From assembly GCF_002886045.1 (NCBI RefSeq), contig NZ_CP025791.1, positions 248,001 through 312,000 on the forward strand: a DNA stretch of 64,000 nucleotides, in the 5' to 3' direction. Below the pieces are notes generated by a model. It did not search any database, was not told the DNA's origin, and worked only from the letters and a program-made list of their open reading frames with translations. Positions 28,333-36,707 of this stretch are shown here, one piece after another. A program made the translations under genes and the position numbers. Position 1 is the first letter of the stretch. Every line of letters begins with the position of its first letter. The stretch comes from Flavivirga eckloniae (GTDB lineage: Bacteria; Bacteroidota; Bacteroidia; Flavobacteriales; Flavobacteriaceae).

Positions 28333-28855
28333 GATTAATTAATATTTGGGATTAAAACTAGAACACATAAGGGGGCATCCTATATGATTCTAGAAGATTT
28401 ATTCTATAATTTGTTAATTTTTGAATGCATGCTTATTTATGTACTTCTTTCAAAGTATATAACAGCTTACTTTTATTTTTTCCTACCCCTGTATTAATAA
28501 CAATTTAAGAGCATCTTTTTTTTTCTAAAACACCTATCTGTTTTATATGTTGATATACAATATGTTATAAAAAAAATGCTTCACCCAATTAAGAACGAAG
28601 CAATTCATATAATACAAGTAAAAGCAAAATTGCTTTTATTTTCCCTTTTGAAAATTCACACTTTTAAAACAATCTTAATTTTTAGCTCTTTTTAATCAAT
28701 TAGTCTAAAATATTTCACGTTTTAACTAACATATTTCTCCTCTTTAAACTCTAACAGTATATTAACACGTGTTTCTAATATTTTTATATAAATTCGCCCA
28801 GCGAAAAATTAAAAGGCATAACAAGGCTATTTTTTGGAGGCATTGAATTTTTAAT
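28333..28855. other. Divergent intergenic region
   Basis: This 523-bp AT-rich region lies between the divergent PKD gene and the M23 peptidase gene and must carry both promoters. Two weak hairpins are visible: GCTTC/GAAGC arms near 28579-28602 and TAAAAGC/GCTTTTA at 28619-28638. No ORF or known riboswitch core is apparent. Confidence 0.45.
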
Positions 28856-29767
28856 ATGAAATTTCTAACGACTTTATTCTTCTTAGTTCTATCTATTTTT
28901 AGTTTCGGACAGGATTACCCAACATCGACTGAATTAACCGATTATTCAGATTTCCCATTTGCTAAAACAGCTACAAAGGTTAAACCTTCTAAAAGCACCC
29001 GTAGACTTTTAGATATAACTAAAAAACACTGGGACACTACAGTATATAACCCTTATAAGAATGTAAAGGTTGATTTTCCTGTAGAGATTAAATTTGATGA
29101 TAGTACATACTCCTCTCCTATTAATATTAAAAAAGTAGTAACATCCCGTTATGGTTGGCGAAGAGGAAGAGCCCATAGAGGTATTGATATAGATCTTGTT
29201 ACGGGAGATAGTGTGGTATCTATGTTCGATGGCATAGTGCGTTTATCCAGATATACCAGAGGACATGGAAGAACTGTAATAGTAAGGCATTATAATGGTC
29301 TCGAAACTGTTTATGCCCACTTATCCAAATATGCGGTTAAGGCTAATGATACCGTAAAACAAGGACAACTTCTTGCCTACGGAGGGGCTTCTGGTAATGC
29401 CCGAGGAAGCCATTTGCATTTGGTTATTAACTATAAGGGTAAATCGATAAACCCAGAGTATTTATTTGATTTTAGCGACGAAAATACTGTACGCGCCAAA
29501 AGTATTTGGGTAACAAGCAACTGGGCTAAGCCAGGACTTCACAGTTCTAAAAAACAGACAAAGCTTCAGGTTTTGCATACTAAAGAAGAAGCTATTGCAA
29601 GTTTAGATAAACGTAAGGAAGTTTATATAGTTAAGCGTGGTGATACCTTATCTGGAATTTCTTCAAAGAATAATATATCTGTTGCAACCATATGCAGAAC
29701 CAATCGTATTAGAAAAACTACTACCTTACGAATTGGCCAGAGATTAATTCTTGAATATACATTTTAA
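28856..29767 (+). CDS. M23-family peptidoglycan endopeptidase with C-terminal LysM
   Basis: The 303-residue protein has a signal peptide (MKFLTTLFFLVLSIFSFGQ), an M23/LytM domain (~90-200) with zinc motifs HRGIDIDL (His about 107, Asp about 111) and SHLHLVI, and one LysM domain (~255-303; YIVKRGDTLSGISSKNNISVATICRTNRI). Zinc endopeptidases of this type cut peptide crosslinks in peptidoglycan, and LysM binds the glycan. The usual role is cell division or envelope remodelling. It is monocistronic and converges on the next gene 10 bp away. Confidence 0.93.
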   Translation: MKFLTTLFFLVLSIFSFGQDYPTSTELTDYSDFPFAKTATKVKPSKSTRRLLDITKKHWDTTVYNPYKNVKVDFPVEIKFDDSTYSSPINIKKVVTSRYGWRRGRAHRGIDIDLVTGDSVVSMFDGIVRLSRYTRGHGRTVIVRHYNGLETVYAHLSKYAVKANDTVKQGQLLAYGGASGNARGSHLHLVINYKGKSINPEYLFDFSDENTVRAKSIWVTSNWAKPGLHSSKKQTKLQVLHTKEEAIASLDKRKEVYIVKRGDTLSGISSKNNISVATICRTNRIRKTTTLRIGQRLILEYTF

Positions 29768-29777
29768 AAGTTTAATA

Positions 29778-30518
29778 CTATTCGAGTAACCATTTAAATA
29801 CGCTTTGCATAAATTCTTGACATTGATAATTACTCACGTCTTTCCAAGTTGTCATATATAAAGAAATCATGCCATCACCCATCACGACTATTTTTCCTTT
29901 ACCAACCTCTTTATAAACTCCAAAAGGAAATGCTTTAGTTTGATTACCGTAACAGAAAGGTACACCACCTTTTACTATACGCCCTCCATGGTACGATAAT
30001 TTTAAAGATTCTTTTGTTATAGTTCCTTTAGTTGTATACCCTCCAGAAAGGGAGTCGGGTATTTTCCCTTCATAACTAATGTCAAAACCTTCTAATATGT
30101 CATTAACGTTTGTTTGCTTTAGCGACGACCAATAATCGACATCCATAGTTAAAAACAAACTCCCTCCTTTCTTAACATACTTTTGAATGCTCTTTACTTC
30201 TTTTTTAGAATATTGTGTAGATGGTATATGAATAAATAAAACATCTGTTTGCTTTAAATCATCATAGGCTATTTCATTTTGTGCATAAACTAATTCGCCA
30301 TTAAATTTAGAAACTGTTTTTATCAGTTCATCAGTCATATAATTCACCCTTTTTAACTGCCCGTCATTTTCATTCATCATTTTGGGGTCTTTCCAAAACC
30401 GCTGTCCATGCCCTACATCTATTAGTATTTTTGAAGACTCACCTCCTGTTTTTAGTATGCTTACATATGTAAAACACACTATTAATACTGCTGAGTAAAT
30501 AACTTTGATCATGTTCAT
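29778..30518 (-). CDS. Secreted GATase/DUF4350-like protein
   Basis: The 246-residue product starts with a membrane/signal helix (~3-20). A Rossmann-like alpha/beta domain of the class I amidotransferase-like superfamily follows: KILIDVGHGQRFW, then DVLFIHIPSTQYSKKEVKSIQKYVKKGGSLFLTMD, then GKIVVMGDGMIS. The YVKKGGSLFL turn is typical of DUF4350 and ThuA-like proteins. No nucleophile Cys is seen in the expected elbow. It is the second gene of a two-gene operon behind the LamG-like protein, with a 2-bp gap. Likely an extracytoplasmic binding protein; role unknown. Confidence 0.6.
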   Translation of the reverse strand: MNMIKVIYSAVLIVCFTYVSILKTGGESSKILIDVGHGQRFWKDPKMMNENDGQLKRVNYMTDELIKTVSKFNGELVYAQNEIAYDDLKQTDVLFIHIPSTQYSKKEVKSIQKYVKKGGSLFLTMDVDYWSSLKQTNVNDILEGFDISYEGKIPDSLSGGYTTKGTITKESLKLSYHGGRIVKGGVPFCYGNQTKAFPFGVYKEVGKGKIVVMGDGMISLYMTTWKDVSNYQCQEFMQSVFKWLLE

Positions 30519-30520
30519 AA

Positions 30521-31147
30521 TTAACCTCTTTGAATAACAACATTCTTAAACCATCCTTCTTCACTATCTATCCATAAACCTAATTTACCATCCGTTCTTT
30601 CACTTCTTTGATCAACTTCCAAAGATGGCGTTTTAGAGTCGTTTACATAGACTTTTATCTGTGGATATTTAATAACAATTTTTGCATGAAACCAATTGTT
30701 AGGATCTGGAACTGGAAATACTGAGTTTTCATACTTTTTAGGAAACTGTTTTCTTAAAACATGCCATGGCTCATTAGGTGCATTTATATATTGTATAGAG
30801 TGATCTTTCTTTTCTGGGTTTTTAAAGTTAAAAGGACGAAAATAAACAACATCAAAGTTTGTATCGTCAGAACCATGAAACGCCAAACCAACAAAGCTGT
30901 TACCTCTTTCATCTTTACCTTTAATATCTAATTCAATAGTTCCATTTTCAAAATTCATGTCATTAAGCCATAACACAGCACTTTTTTCTGTTGTCTTTTT
31001 TAAATGAATGATTTTGTCTTTATAAGTAGCTAGACTGTTAGATGTTGTCCAACTATCTGGTGTAGGCTTTACTACTATTCTTTGTCCGAAAGTATAATTC
31101 ACAAAGACAAAAAGTGCTAGTACATACATGTATTTTAAATATTTCAT
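30521..31147 (-). CDS. Secreted LamG/DUF1080-like concanavalin-fold protein
   Basis: The 208-residue protein has a signal peptide (MKYLKYMYVLALFVFVNYTFGQ). A jelly-roll domain covers ~40-208, with the 3-keto-disaccharide hydrolase (DUF1080)-like pattern: AVLWLNDMNFENGTIELDIKG, FVGLAFHGSDDTNFDVVYFRPFNF, NNWFHAKIVIKYPQIKVYVNDS and GKLGLWIDSEEGWFKNVVIQ. Such domains bind sugars or hydrolyse modified disaccharides. It is first in an operon with the GATase-like gene and divergent from a regulator whose C-terminal domain has the same fold pattern. Confidence 0.7.
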   Translation of the reverse strand: MKYLKYMYVLALFVFVNYTFGQRIVVKPTPDSWTTSNSLATYKDKIIHLKKTTEKSAVLWLNDMNFENGTIELDIKGKDERGNSFVGLAFHGSDDTNFDVVYFRPFNFKNPEKKDHSIQYINAPNEPWHVLRKQFPKKYENSVFPVPDPNNWFHAKIVIKYPQIKVYVNDSKTPSLEVDQRSERTDGKLGLWIDSEEGWFKNVVIQRG

Positions 31148-31266
31148 TTTTAGTTTTTTTTAGATTTCCCATCAAAACTATTCTACATCTGTTTTTAACA
31201 CTAAAAAAAAGGCGGTCAAACTTCGGTCATTTTAGCTTTTCAATAAAAAATTGTAGAAGATTGTAC

Positions 31267-31274
31267 TAAATTTG
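31267..31274 (+). promoter_or_regulatory. Candidate Bacteroidota -7 box
   Basis: TAAATTTG matches the TAnnTTTG consensus exactly. It ends 1 nt before ATG 31276. No TTG -33 element is found at the usual distance, so the match may be chance. Confidence 0.3.
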
Positions 31275-31275
31275 C

Positions 31276-32562
31276 ATGTCTATGGGATACAGTGAATCTG
31301 ACTATATTGAAATTTGCAAAAAACAGATTGAAGATAAGTTTTCTTTCGGAAACGGGCATGGCTACACACAAAAGGACCTAGAGCTTCTTTCTGTCTATAT
31401 AGAAGAGCAAATAGGAATAAGTATAAGTTTATCGACCCTAAAAAGGGTTTGGAAAAACAATTTTAAACAAGGACCGCAAATAGCAACCTTAAATGCTTTG
31501 GTTGGAATATTGGGCTACAATAATTGGCAACATTTTAAAATAGAAAATAAGAAAGAAGACCATATTCCAAGAAAAAAGCTTCTTAAGCCTTCCCTTTCAA
31601 AAAATAAGTTTATAGCTCTTATTGGCATAGGGCTTATTCTTTTAATTTTTGGTTTCTTTATCTTTTCTAAAGAGCAAACTCCAGAGAAAATTGATATTCT
31701 TGCTCCCGTTACTTTTAAAGCAGACAAAACACTAACAAAAGGAACTCCTAATACCGTTATTTTTAATTATGATGTAACCAATGTAAAAGCAGATAGTTTT
31801 TTTATTCAACAATCATGGAATTCATGGCGAAGAAAAAAGATAGATCCAACTAAAAATATACATTCAGAGATTTATTATGAAGCAGGCTACCATAGAGCAA
31901 AGCTAATTGCGAATGATAGCATTATTGCTAAACAAGCGATACACATTCTAAGCGATGGCTGGGAACCTCATATATATTATGATGAATCTGATGATTACTT
32001 TATTCATTTTAGAGGAGAATCATTCACTAATAATGGACATTTTAACATCTCTGAGGATTTATTAAGAAAAATGAACGTGGATTTAACCCGAAAGTTTTAT
32101 ACCCGCGTGAGTCACAGTAAAAAGTACAACATCTCCTCTAACAATTTTAGCTTTACAACTAAAGCGAAATTGGATAAAAACATTATTGAAGGTAGAAATT
32201 GTGCAAGGCTTAAAGTTTTTATTGTAACCGAAGCACATATTTTTTATGTGAGACTTATACAAAAAGGCTGCGAGGTTTATGGTCAATACAAATTAGGTGA
32301 AATTTACAAAGACGGTTCAAACCATGATCTTTCCTTACTAGGAAGAAATCTTTTTGAGTGGCAAAAAATGGAAATACGTGTGCGAGACAAAAGTGCTCAA
32401 ATTTTCATAAATGATTCTTTAACCTATTCTGAAAAATTTGAAAAGGATTTTGGTGATGTTGTAGGCTTATTTTATATGTTTGAAGGAACCGGTTCTATAG
32501 ATTATACCAAATTAACCGATGCCGATAACAACATAGCATTCGAAGATGATTTCGAGGAATAG
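31276..32562 (+). CDS. Membrane-spanning putative regulator with N-terminal DNA-binding-like and C-terminal LamG-like sensor domain
   Basis: The 428-residue product has a cytoplasmic N-terminal ~85 residues with a helical pattern (TQKDLELLSVYIEEQIGISISLSTLKRVWKN) like the small HTH domain seen at the start of many Flavobacterial membrane regulators. One transmembrane helix follows at ~116-132 (FIALIGIGLILLIFGFFIF). The extracytoplasmic part has an Ig-like segment (~145-235) and a jelly-roll domain (~275-428; FEWQKMEIRVRDKSAQIFIND, VGLFYMFEGTGSIDY). The layout fits a one-component membrane regulator that senses a ligand outside. It is divergent from the secreted LamG operon, its likely target. 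ATG 31276 sits 1 nt after a TAAATTTG box, so transcription may be leaderless or start at the second ATG, 31282. Confidence 0.6.
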   Translation: MSMGYSESDYIEICKKQIEDKFSFGNGHGYTQKDLELLSVYIEEQIGISISLSTLKRVWKNNFKQGPQIATLNALVGILGYNNWQHFKIENKKEDHIPRKKLLKPSLSKNKFIALIGIGLILLIFGFFIFSKEQTPEKIDILAPVTFKADKTLTKGTPNTVIFNYDVTNVKADSFFIQQSWNSWRRKKIDPTKNIHSEIYYEAGYHRAKLIANDSIIAKQAIHILSDGWEPHIYYDESDDYFIHFRGESFTNNGHFNISEDLLRKMNVDLTRKFYTRVSHSKKYNISSNNFSFTTKAKLDKNIIEGRNCARLKVFIVTEAHIFYVRLIQKGCEVYGQYKLGEIYKDGSNHDLSLLGRNLFEWQKMEIRVRDKSAQIFINDSLTYSEKFEKDFGDVVGLFYMFEGTGSIDYTKLTDADNNIAFEDDFEE

Positions 32563-32582
32563 TGTTTTTAACAAACTCTCGT

Positions 32583-33632
32583 TTAGTTAAGTATCCTATC
32601 TATCTCTTTAAGCCAATCATCAATGTTTGTCTCATTAGTATTTAAAGCCACACTACCATTGCCATAAGGCTCGTATATATTTTGATTCGTTACAGAAAAA
32701 AAGCCAACCGTAGGCGTTAAAGTGGCACTTGCCAAATGCATAACCCCATTATCTGCAGCAATAAATACGGCAGTGTTTTTAATAATAGCTCCCATTTCTC
32801 TAATATTCTTACTATAAAAGTTTGGCGACTTAAACGATATTTTAGAAATATTCTCAATAGGGAGCATTTCTATAACATTATAGTCTGTGTATTTTTCTTG
32901 TATACGTGTATATAAGCTTTTCCACCAGTCTTCGGAATAACACTTATTTCCTGTTGCATTGGTATAAATACAAATTGTTTTTTTATCATTTTTAATAATA
33001 CCGTCCAATATCTTTTTTCCGTTAGCTATTTCTGCCTCAGTTAATTTAATATCTAAAACAGGCACTTCGCTAGTGTTTTTGGGAAACCCTAACTTCTCTA
33101 AAAAAAATCTTAAATTATAAATAGGATATTTAGATATGTGCTCATAATCCTTATATGTAGCTTTAATGCTTTCGTCAATATCTCCAAAAACTTTATACGG
33201 CGCTCTAGCAAACTGGGTCGACAATCTGCCGGATGATGAGTTTCTATCACCGTTAATAACGAGGTCATAGCGTTTCTTTCTTATCTTTAGCCAGCAGCAT
33301 CCATAACTCAATAAATGGTTAAAAGGCTTTTTGGGTAATTGAATAATCTTATCGATATGCTTATAATTCTCAAAAACAGGATAAACCACACCTCCTCTTA
33401 CAAACAAATCAATTTTACAATCGGGGAAAGTATTAATAATTTCTTGTACCAACGGTGTTGATAATAATTGATTTCCCAGTCTGTGGTTTGGTCTGGAAAT
33501 AAGCACTCTTTTAATTTCAATTTTGCTATTAAAATCTATTTTAGGGTTAGAATAAGAATTTCCTATGTTTTTAGTCAGCCCGTTCATTATGAGCCTTCTA
33601 AGCTCATTTACCTTATTAGGTATCTTCATCAA
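32583..33632 (-). CDS. Glycosyltransferase family 9 (heptosyltransferase-like) protein
   Basis: The 349-residue protein has the GT9 architecture: an N-terminal Rossmann domain with RVLISRPNHRLGNQLLSTPLVQEI (~38-60) and KIDLFVRGGV, then a nucleotide-sugar half with ICIYTNATGNKCYSEDWWKSLYTRI and the conserved NGVMHLASATLTPTVGFF segment (preceded by AADNG). GT9 enzymes add heptose or similar sugars to lipopolysaccharide or other glycans from ADP- or GDP-sugars. It stands alone, away from an LPS cluster. The Gly/Asp-rich DNGVMHLA motif is intact, so it is likely active. Confidence 0.88.
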   Translation of the reverse strand: MMKIPNKVNELRRLIMNGLTKNIGNSYSNPKIDFNSKIEIKRVLISRPNHRLGNQLLSTPLVQEIINTFPDCKIDLFVRGGVVYPVFENYKHIDKIIQLPKKPFNHLLSYGCCWLKIRKKRYDLVINGDRNSSSGRLSTQFARAPYKVFGDIDESIKATYKDYEHISKYPIYNLRFFLEKLGFPKNTSEVPVLDIKLTEAEIANGKKILDGIIKNDKKTICIYTNATGNKCYSEDWWKSLYTRIQEKYTDYNVIEMLPIENISKISFKSPNFYSKNIREMGAIIKNTAVFIAADNGVMHLASATLTPTVGFFSVTNQNIYEPYGNGSVALNTNETNIDDWLKEIDRILN

Positions 33633-33748
33633 GTTAAGTTAAAATGGTTGTCAGTCGGGCGCAAATTACGAATAAGGTTACTGACAACCAAATTCGTATT
33701 AGTTTGATTATGCCTTATAAACATTATCGAACACAGCATATAAAAAAA

Positions 33749-33775
33749 GGCTTACAAGTGGTTGATTTGTAAGCC
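33749..33775 (-). terminator. Terminator of the RidA/OYE operon
   Basis: A 9-bp stem (33749-33757 with 33767-33775, GGCTTACAA/TTGTAAGCC) has a 9-nt loop and, on the minus strand, a run of seven T after it. It lies 45 bp past the stop of the OYE gene. Confidence 0.8.
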
Positions 33776-33819
33776 CTTTTAAGATATTTTTTATTTTGAA
33801 AACAGATCTAGACCTATTA

Positions 33820-34884
33820 TTAATAAGTAGTATAACCCTCTGCTTCTGGCGAGTAAAGCAAATCCATATTAGGATCAACCAATGTTTTATTTAGTTTAAT
33901 TTGCTCAACAAAATTTGGGTTAGAAATATATGGTCTACCCACATAAACCAAATCGTAGCCTCTATCTATAACAGCATCTGCTTTATTAATATTATTAACG
34001 TCTCCTCCAGTAATTACAGTACCATTAAATGTCGTTTTAATTGTTTCAAGAATATCTGCCATTAAATCTGCGTCAAATACTGGTCCTTGGTCCACAATGT
34101 GTACATAGGCTATTTTTAATTTTGAAAGCGTTTTAGCTACATAAGTAAACATTAGTTTTACTTCATCATGATGCGCTTCCATATCGTTAAATGCCCCATA
34201 AGGAGACAAACGAACACCTACTCTTTCTGCACCAATTTTTTCAACAACTTTCTTTACAATTTCTATTACAAACCGACTTCTATTTTCAAAACTTCCTCCA
34301 TAATCGTCGGTTCTCTTATTAGATCTTGGATTTAAAAACTGGTTTGGTAGATAACCATTGGCTGCATGAATTTCTATACCATCAACACCAGCTTCATTCA
34401 CTAACCTAATTGCAGCATTAGCATATTCGTTTTTAGCTATTCCTATGTCTTTAAGAGACATTTCCTTTGGGGTATCATGAGTAACCATCCCTGAGTCTGT
34501 AAAAATTTCCCCAGCAGCTTGAACAGCAGATGGCCCAACGGTAAAAGCTCCTTGTGGCAAATTAATCTTTCCAGAAATACGACCACAATGCATGAGTTGA
34601 ACAAATATTTTACCATCTACTTCATGTACAGCATCAGCTACTTTTTTCCAGCCAGCTATCTGTTCATCACTAAAAGCTCCGGGTATTCTAGGATACCCTA
34701 AACCATTAGGCGATGGTGATGTGCCTTCTGTAATTATTAACCCCGCTCCTGCTCTTTGCTTGTAATATTCTGCCATAAGCTCGTTTGGGATATTATTAAT
34801 AGCCCTACAACGGGTCATTGGAGCCATAACTACTCTATTTTTAAGAGTTAAGTTACCTAATTGATAAGATTCTAATACATTCAT
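33820..34884 (-). CDS. Old Yellow Enzyme family alkene reductase (NemA-like)
   Basis: The 354-residue flavoprotein shows the OYE TIM-barrel throughout: LTLKNRVVMAPMTRCRA, QLMHCGRISG, GVDGIEIHAANGYLPNQFLNPRSNKRTDDYGGS and, late, GGDVNN..YDLVYVGRPYISNPNFV. The active-site His/Asn pair (HAANGYL) and substrate His are kept. OYEs reduce activated C=C bonds of electrophiles such as N-ethylmaleimide with NAD(P)H via FMN. It is the second gene of an operon with the RidA-like gene (10-bp gap) controlled by the NemR-like regulator next door. A detoxification role against reactive electrophiles is well supported by this context. Confidence 0.93.
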   Translation of the reverse strand: MNVLESYQLGNLTLKNRVVMAPMTRCRAINNIPNELMAEYYKQRAGAGLIITEGTSPSPNGLGYPRIPGAFSDEQIAGWKKVADAVHEVDGKIFVQLMHCGRISGKINLPQGAFTVGPSAVQAAGEIFTDSGMVTHDTPKEMSLKDIGIAKNEYANAAIRLVNEAGVDGIEIHAANGYLPNQFLNPRSNKRTDDYGGSFENRSRFVIEIVKKVVEKIGAERVGVRLSPYGAFNDMEAHHDEVKLMFTYVAKTLSKLKIAYVHIVDQGPVFDADLMADILETIKTTFNGTVITGGDVNNINKADAVIDRGYDLVYVGRPYISNPNFVEQIKLNKTLVDPNMDLLYSPEAEGYTTY

Positions 34885-34894
34885 TTTTATTAAA

Positions 34895-35353
34895 TTATTT
34901 ATTAATAGTGAATGTGCAGGTTAAGCCTACACTTAAGTTACCGTAAAGTTTTTCTACGCCAAATATGGCTCTGGAATGTGTTCCTTTATCGCCTAATAGG
35001 CTTAGAAATAAATCTGAAGCGCCATTTACTACATCTGGAGCTTCATTCCAATCGCCATAAGATTGATAATACGCATCGAAATGGTTTAGGCCTTCAATAT
35101 TATTAAACCCAATTTTCTCATCTATTTGAGCTATAACGTTTAGGGCACACATTTGCATGGCTTTATAACCGTCTTCTGTGGTTAATTCGGCTCCCAATCT
35201 ACCTTTATAATGTAGTTCTCCGTTTATAATTGGAAACTGGATCGCTACATATACAATGCTACCTCTTACATTTACAGATACATACGAACCTCCAGGCGTA
35301 GATACCTTTGGAAGTTCAAGATTTAAGGTTTTTAATTTCTCTTTTATAGTCAT
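34895..35353 (-). CDS. RidA/YjgF-family protein
   Basis: The 152-residue protein has the RidA fold pattern: VRGSIVYVAIQFPIINGELHYKGRLG near the start, then MCALNVIAQIDEKIGFNNIEGLNHFDAYYQSYGDW and SRAIFGVEKLYGNLSVGLTCTFTI at the end. The canonical Arg of enamine deaminases (near the R-x-A-V-x-V-A-x-LP segment) is not clearly kept, so it may belong to a Rid subgroup without deaminase activity. It is the first gene of the operon with the OYE, under one operator at 35390-35404. Confidence 0.82.
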   Translation of the reverse strand: MTIKEKLKTLNLELPKVSTPGGSYVSVNVRGSIVYVAIQFPIINGELHYKGRLGAELTTEDGYKAMQMCALNVIAQIDEKIGFNNIEGLNHFDAYYQSYGDWNEAPDVVNGASDLFLSLLGDKGTHSRAIFGVEKLYGNLSVGLTCTFTINK

Positions 35354-35389
35354 TATTTATATTAACATTTAAGGTTCAGTAATTTATAA

Positions 35390-35404
35390 TAGACCGGTCG
35401 ACTA
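35390..35404. promoter_or_regulatory. NemR-like operator upstream of ridA-OYE
   Basis: TAGACCGGTCGACTA lies 36 bp before the RidA-like start. It matches the second site at 36004-36018 in 13 of 15 positions (TAGACC-R-GTCG-n-CTA). A site of this shape fits a TetR-type dimer. Confidence 0.65.
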
Positions 35405-35420
35405 GTAATGAGCAAAAAAA

Positions 35421-35996
35421 TTATAAAATTATTTCTTTAAGAAATTCAATATAAACATCTATAGGTTTACTCGATTTACACGATTTCATTCTTAAAACGG
35501 CACCTTCCCAACCAGAAATAACAAAACTAGCCATACTTTCAGGGTTTTTATTTTTTTTAATAACGCCGCTTTTCTGTCCTTCAGCTATACATTCTTCAAA
35601 ACTTATATCCCAAAGTTTCCACCCTAAATCAATGCCTGCTCTTAGTTTCTCTGATTGATCGGATAATTCTAAACTACAATTTGCCAACAAACACCCTTCC
35701 TTAAATTCATTTTTTACATAGTAGTCTCTCATATTTTCGAAAAAAGTAACGATCCGTTCTTTAGGGTTAAGATCGGGATTCTTTAAATAACTATCTAAAT
35801 TGCAGGAAGAGTTATTAGAATAGTAATTGATTAATTGCAATCCGAAATCTTCTTTACTTTTAAAATAGTAATAAAACGATCCTTTAGGGATATTAGCTGC
35901 ATCCAAGACCTCTTGAATACCTACATTGTTGTATCCTTTCTTTAATACTAGCTCTGCCCCTATTGCTAAAATATTATTAACAGTATCCTTTTTCAT
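35421..35996 (-). CDS. TetR-family regulator, NemR-like
   Basis: The 191-residue protein has an N-terminal TetR helix-turn-helix (IQEVLDAANIPKGSFYYYFKSKEDFG, ~26-52). The ligand part contains KEGCLLANCSLELSDQSEKLRAGID; the Cys in EGC (about residue 102) lines up with redox-sensing Cys106 of E. coli NemR, whose GCL motif it shares. A late Lys-rich segment (RMKSCKSSK) lies where NemR Lys175 would be. It therefore probably de-represses the RidA/OYE operon when modified by electrophiles or hypochlorite. Palindromes flank the gene on both sides, suggesting autoregulation. Confidence 0.87.
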   Translation of the reverse strand: MKKDTVNNILAIGAELVLKKGYNNVGIQEVLDAANIPKGSFYYYFKSKEDFGLQLINYYSNNSSCNLDSYLKNPDLNPKERIVTFFENMRDYYVKNEFKEGCLLANCSLELSDQSEKLRAGIDLGWKLWDISFEECIAEGQKSGVIKKNKNPESMASFVISGWEGAVLRMKSCKSSKPIDVYIEFLKEIIL

Positions 35997-36003
35997 TATA
36001 TAT

Positions 36004-36018
36004 TAGACCAGTCGTCTA
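36004..36018. promoter_or_regulatory. NemR-like operator upstream of the tetR gene
   Basis: TAGACCAGTCGTCTA is a near-perfect palindrome (TAGAC/GTCTA around 5 nt) 8 bp upstream of the regulator ATG. With the matching site at 35390 it brackets the gene and suggests autorepression together with control of the adjacent operon. Confidence 0.68.
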
Positions 36019-36167
36019 CAAAAGTAAGCTTTTTTTAAAACAACAATTTCTTTTTATAAAAAAACTTTTTTTATACCTAAATGCAACCCTTTATTAATTT
36101 TGTTGTCTATAATAGTAACTTAGAAAAATAAAAATATTTTTAAGGCAAACCAGAGCTAACAAGATAA

Positions 36168-36707
36168 TTGGAAACCAATATTTTATATACTCATAAACCA
36201 CTTGTAGAAAAAAGCAAGTTAGGTGACAGAAATGCGCAATACAAACTGTATGAGCTATATGTTGATGGTATGTATAATGTTAGCATGCGCATGATGCATA
36301 TAAAAGAAGACGCCGAGGATGTTGTACAAGATAGCTTTATTGAAGCCTTTAATAATTTATCGTCGTTTAGATATGAAAGCACATTCGGCTCTTGGTTAAA
36401 ACGAATTGTAATTAATAAAAGTATTAATCAACTAAAAAAGAAAAAAATACCGATTGTACCCATAGAAAACCAAATGTACCATATTAAAGAGGAAACAATA
36501 GATGTTCCGCAAGAACTGGACATAAAAAAAATAACTAAGGGAATTGGATTGTTGCCAACGGGTTACCAACAAATTATAACCTTGTATTTAATTGAAGGTT
36601 ACGATCATAATGAGATTTCGGACATATTGGGGATAACCCCCTCTACTTCTAAATCGCAATACCATAGAGCAAAGAAAAAACTAATAGAAATTATAAAGAC
36701 ATTATGA
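36168..36707 (+). CDS. ECF sigma-70 factor
   Basis: The 179-residue protein has region 2 (~11-80; RNAQYKLYELYVDGMYNVSMRMMHIKEDAEDVVQDSFIEAFNNL) and region 4 (~120-175; LLPTGYQQIITLYLIEGYDHNEISDILGITPSTSKSQYHRAKKKL). The frame is closed by TAA at 36165-36167, and the first ATG is only at codon 34 inside region 2, so the real start must be TTG 36168. A -7-like TAATTTTG lies at 36095-36102. Its stop overlaps the start of the anti-sigma gene (ATGA). It heads a surface-protein operon running to 40222. Confidence 0.9.
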   Translation: METNILYTHKPLVEKSKLGDRNAQYKLYELYVDGMYNVSMRMMHIKEDAEDVVQDSFIEAFNNLSSFRYESTFGSWLKRIVINKSINQLKKKKIPIVPIENQMYHIKEETIDVPQELDIKKITKGIGLLPTGYQQIITLYLIEGYDHNEISDILGITPSTSKSQYHRAKKKLIEIIKTL

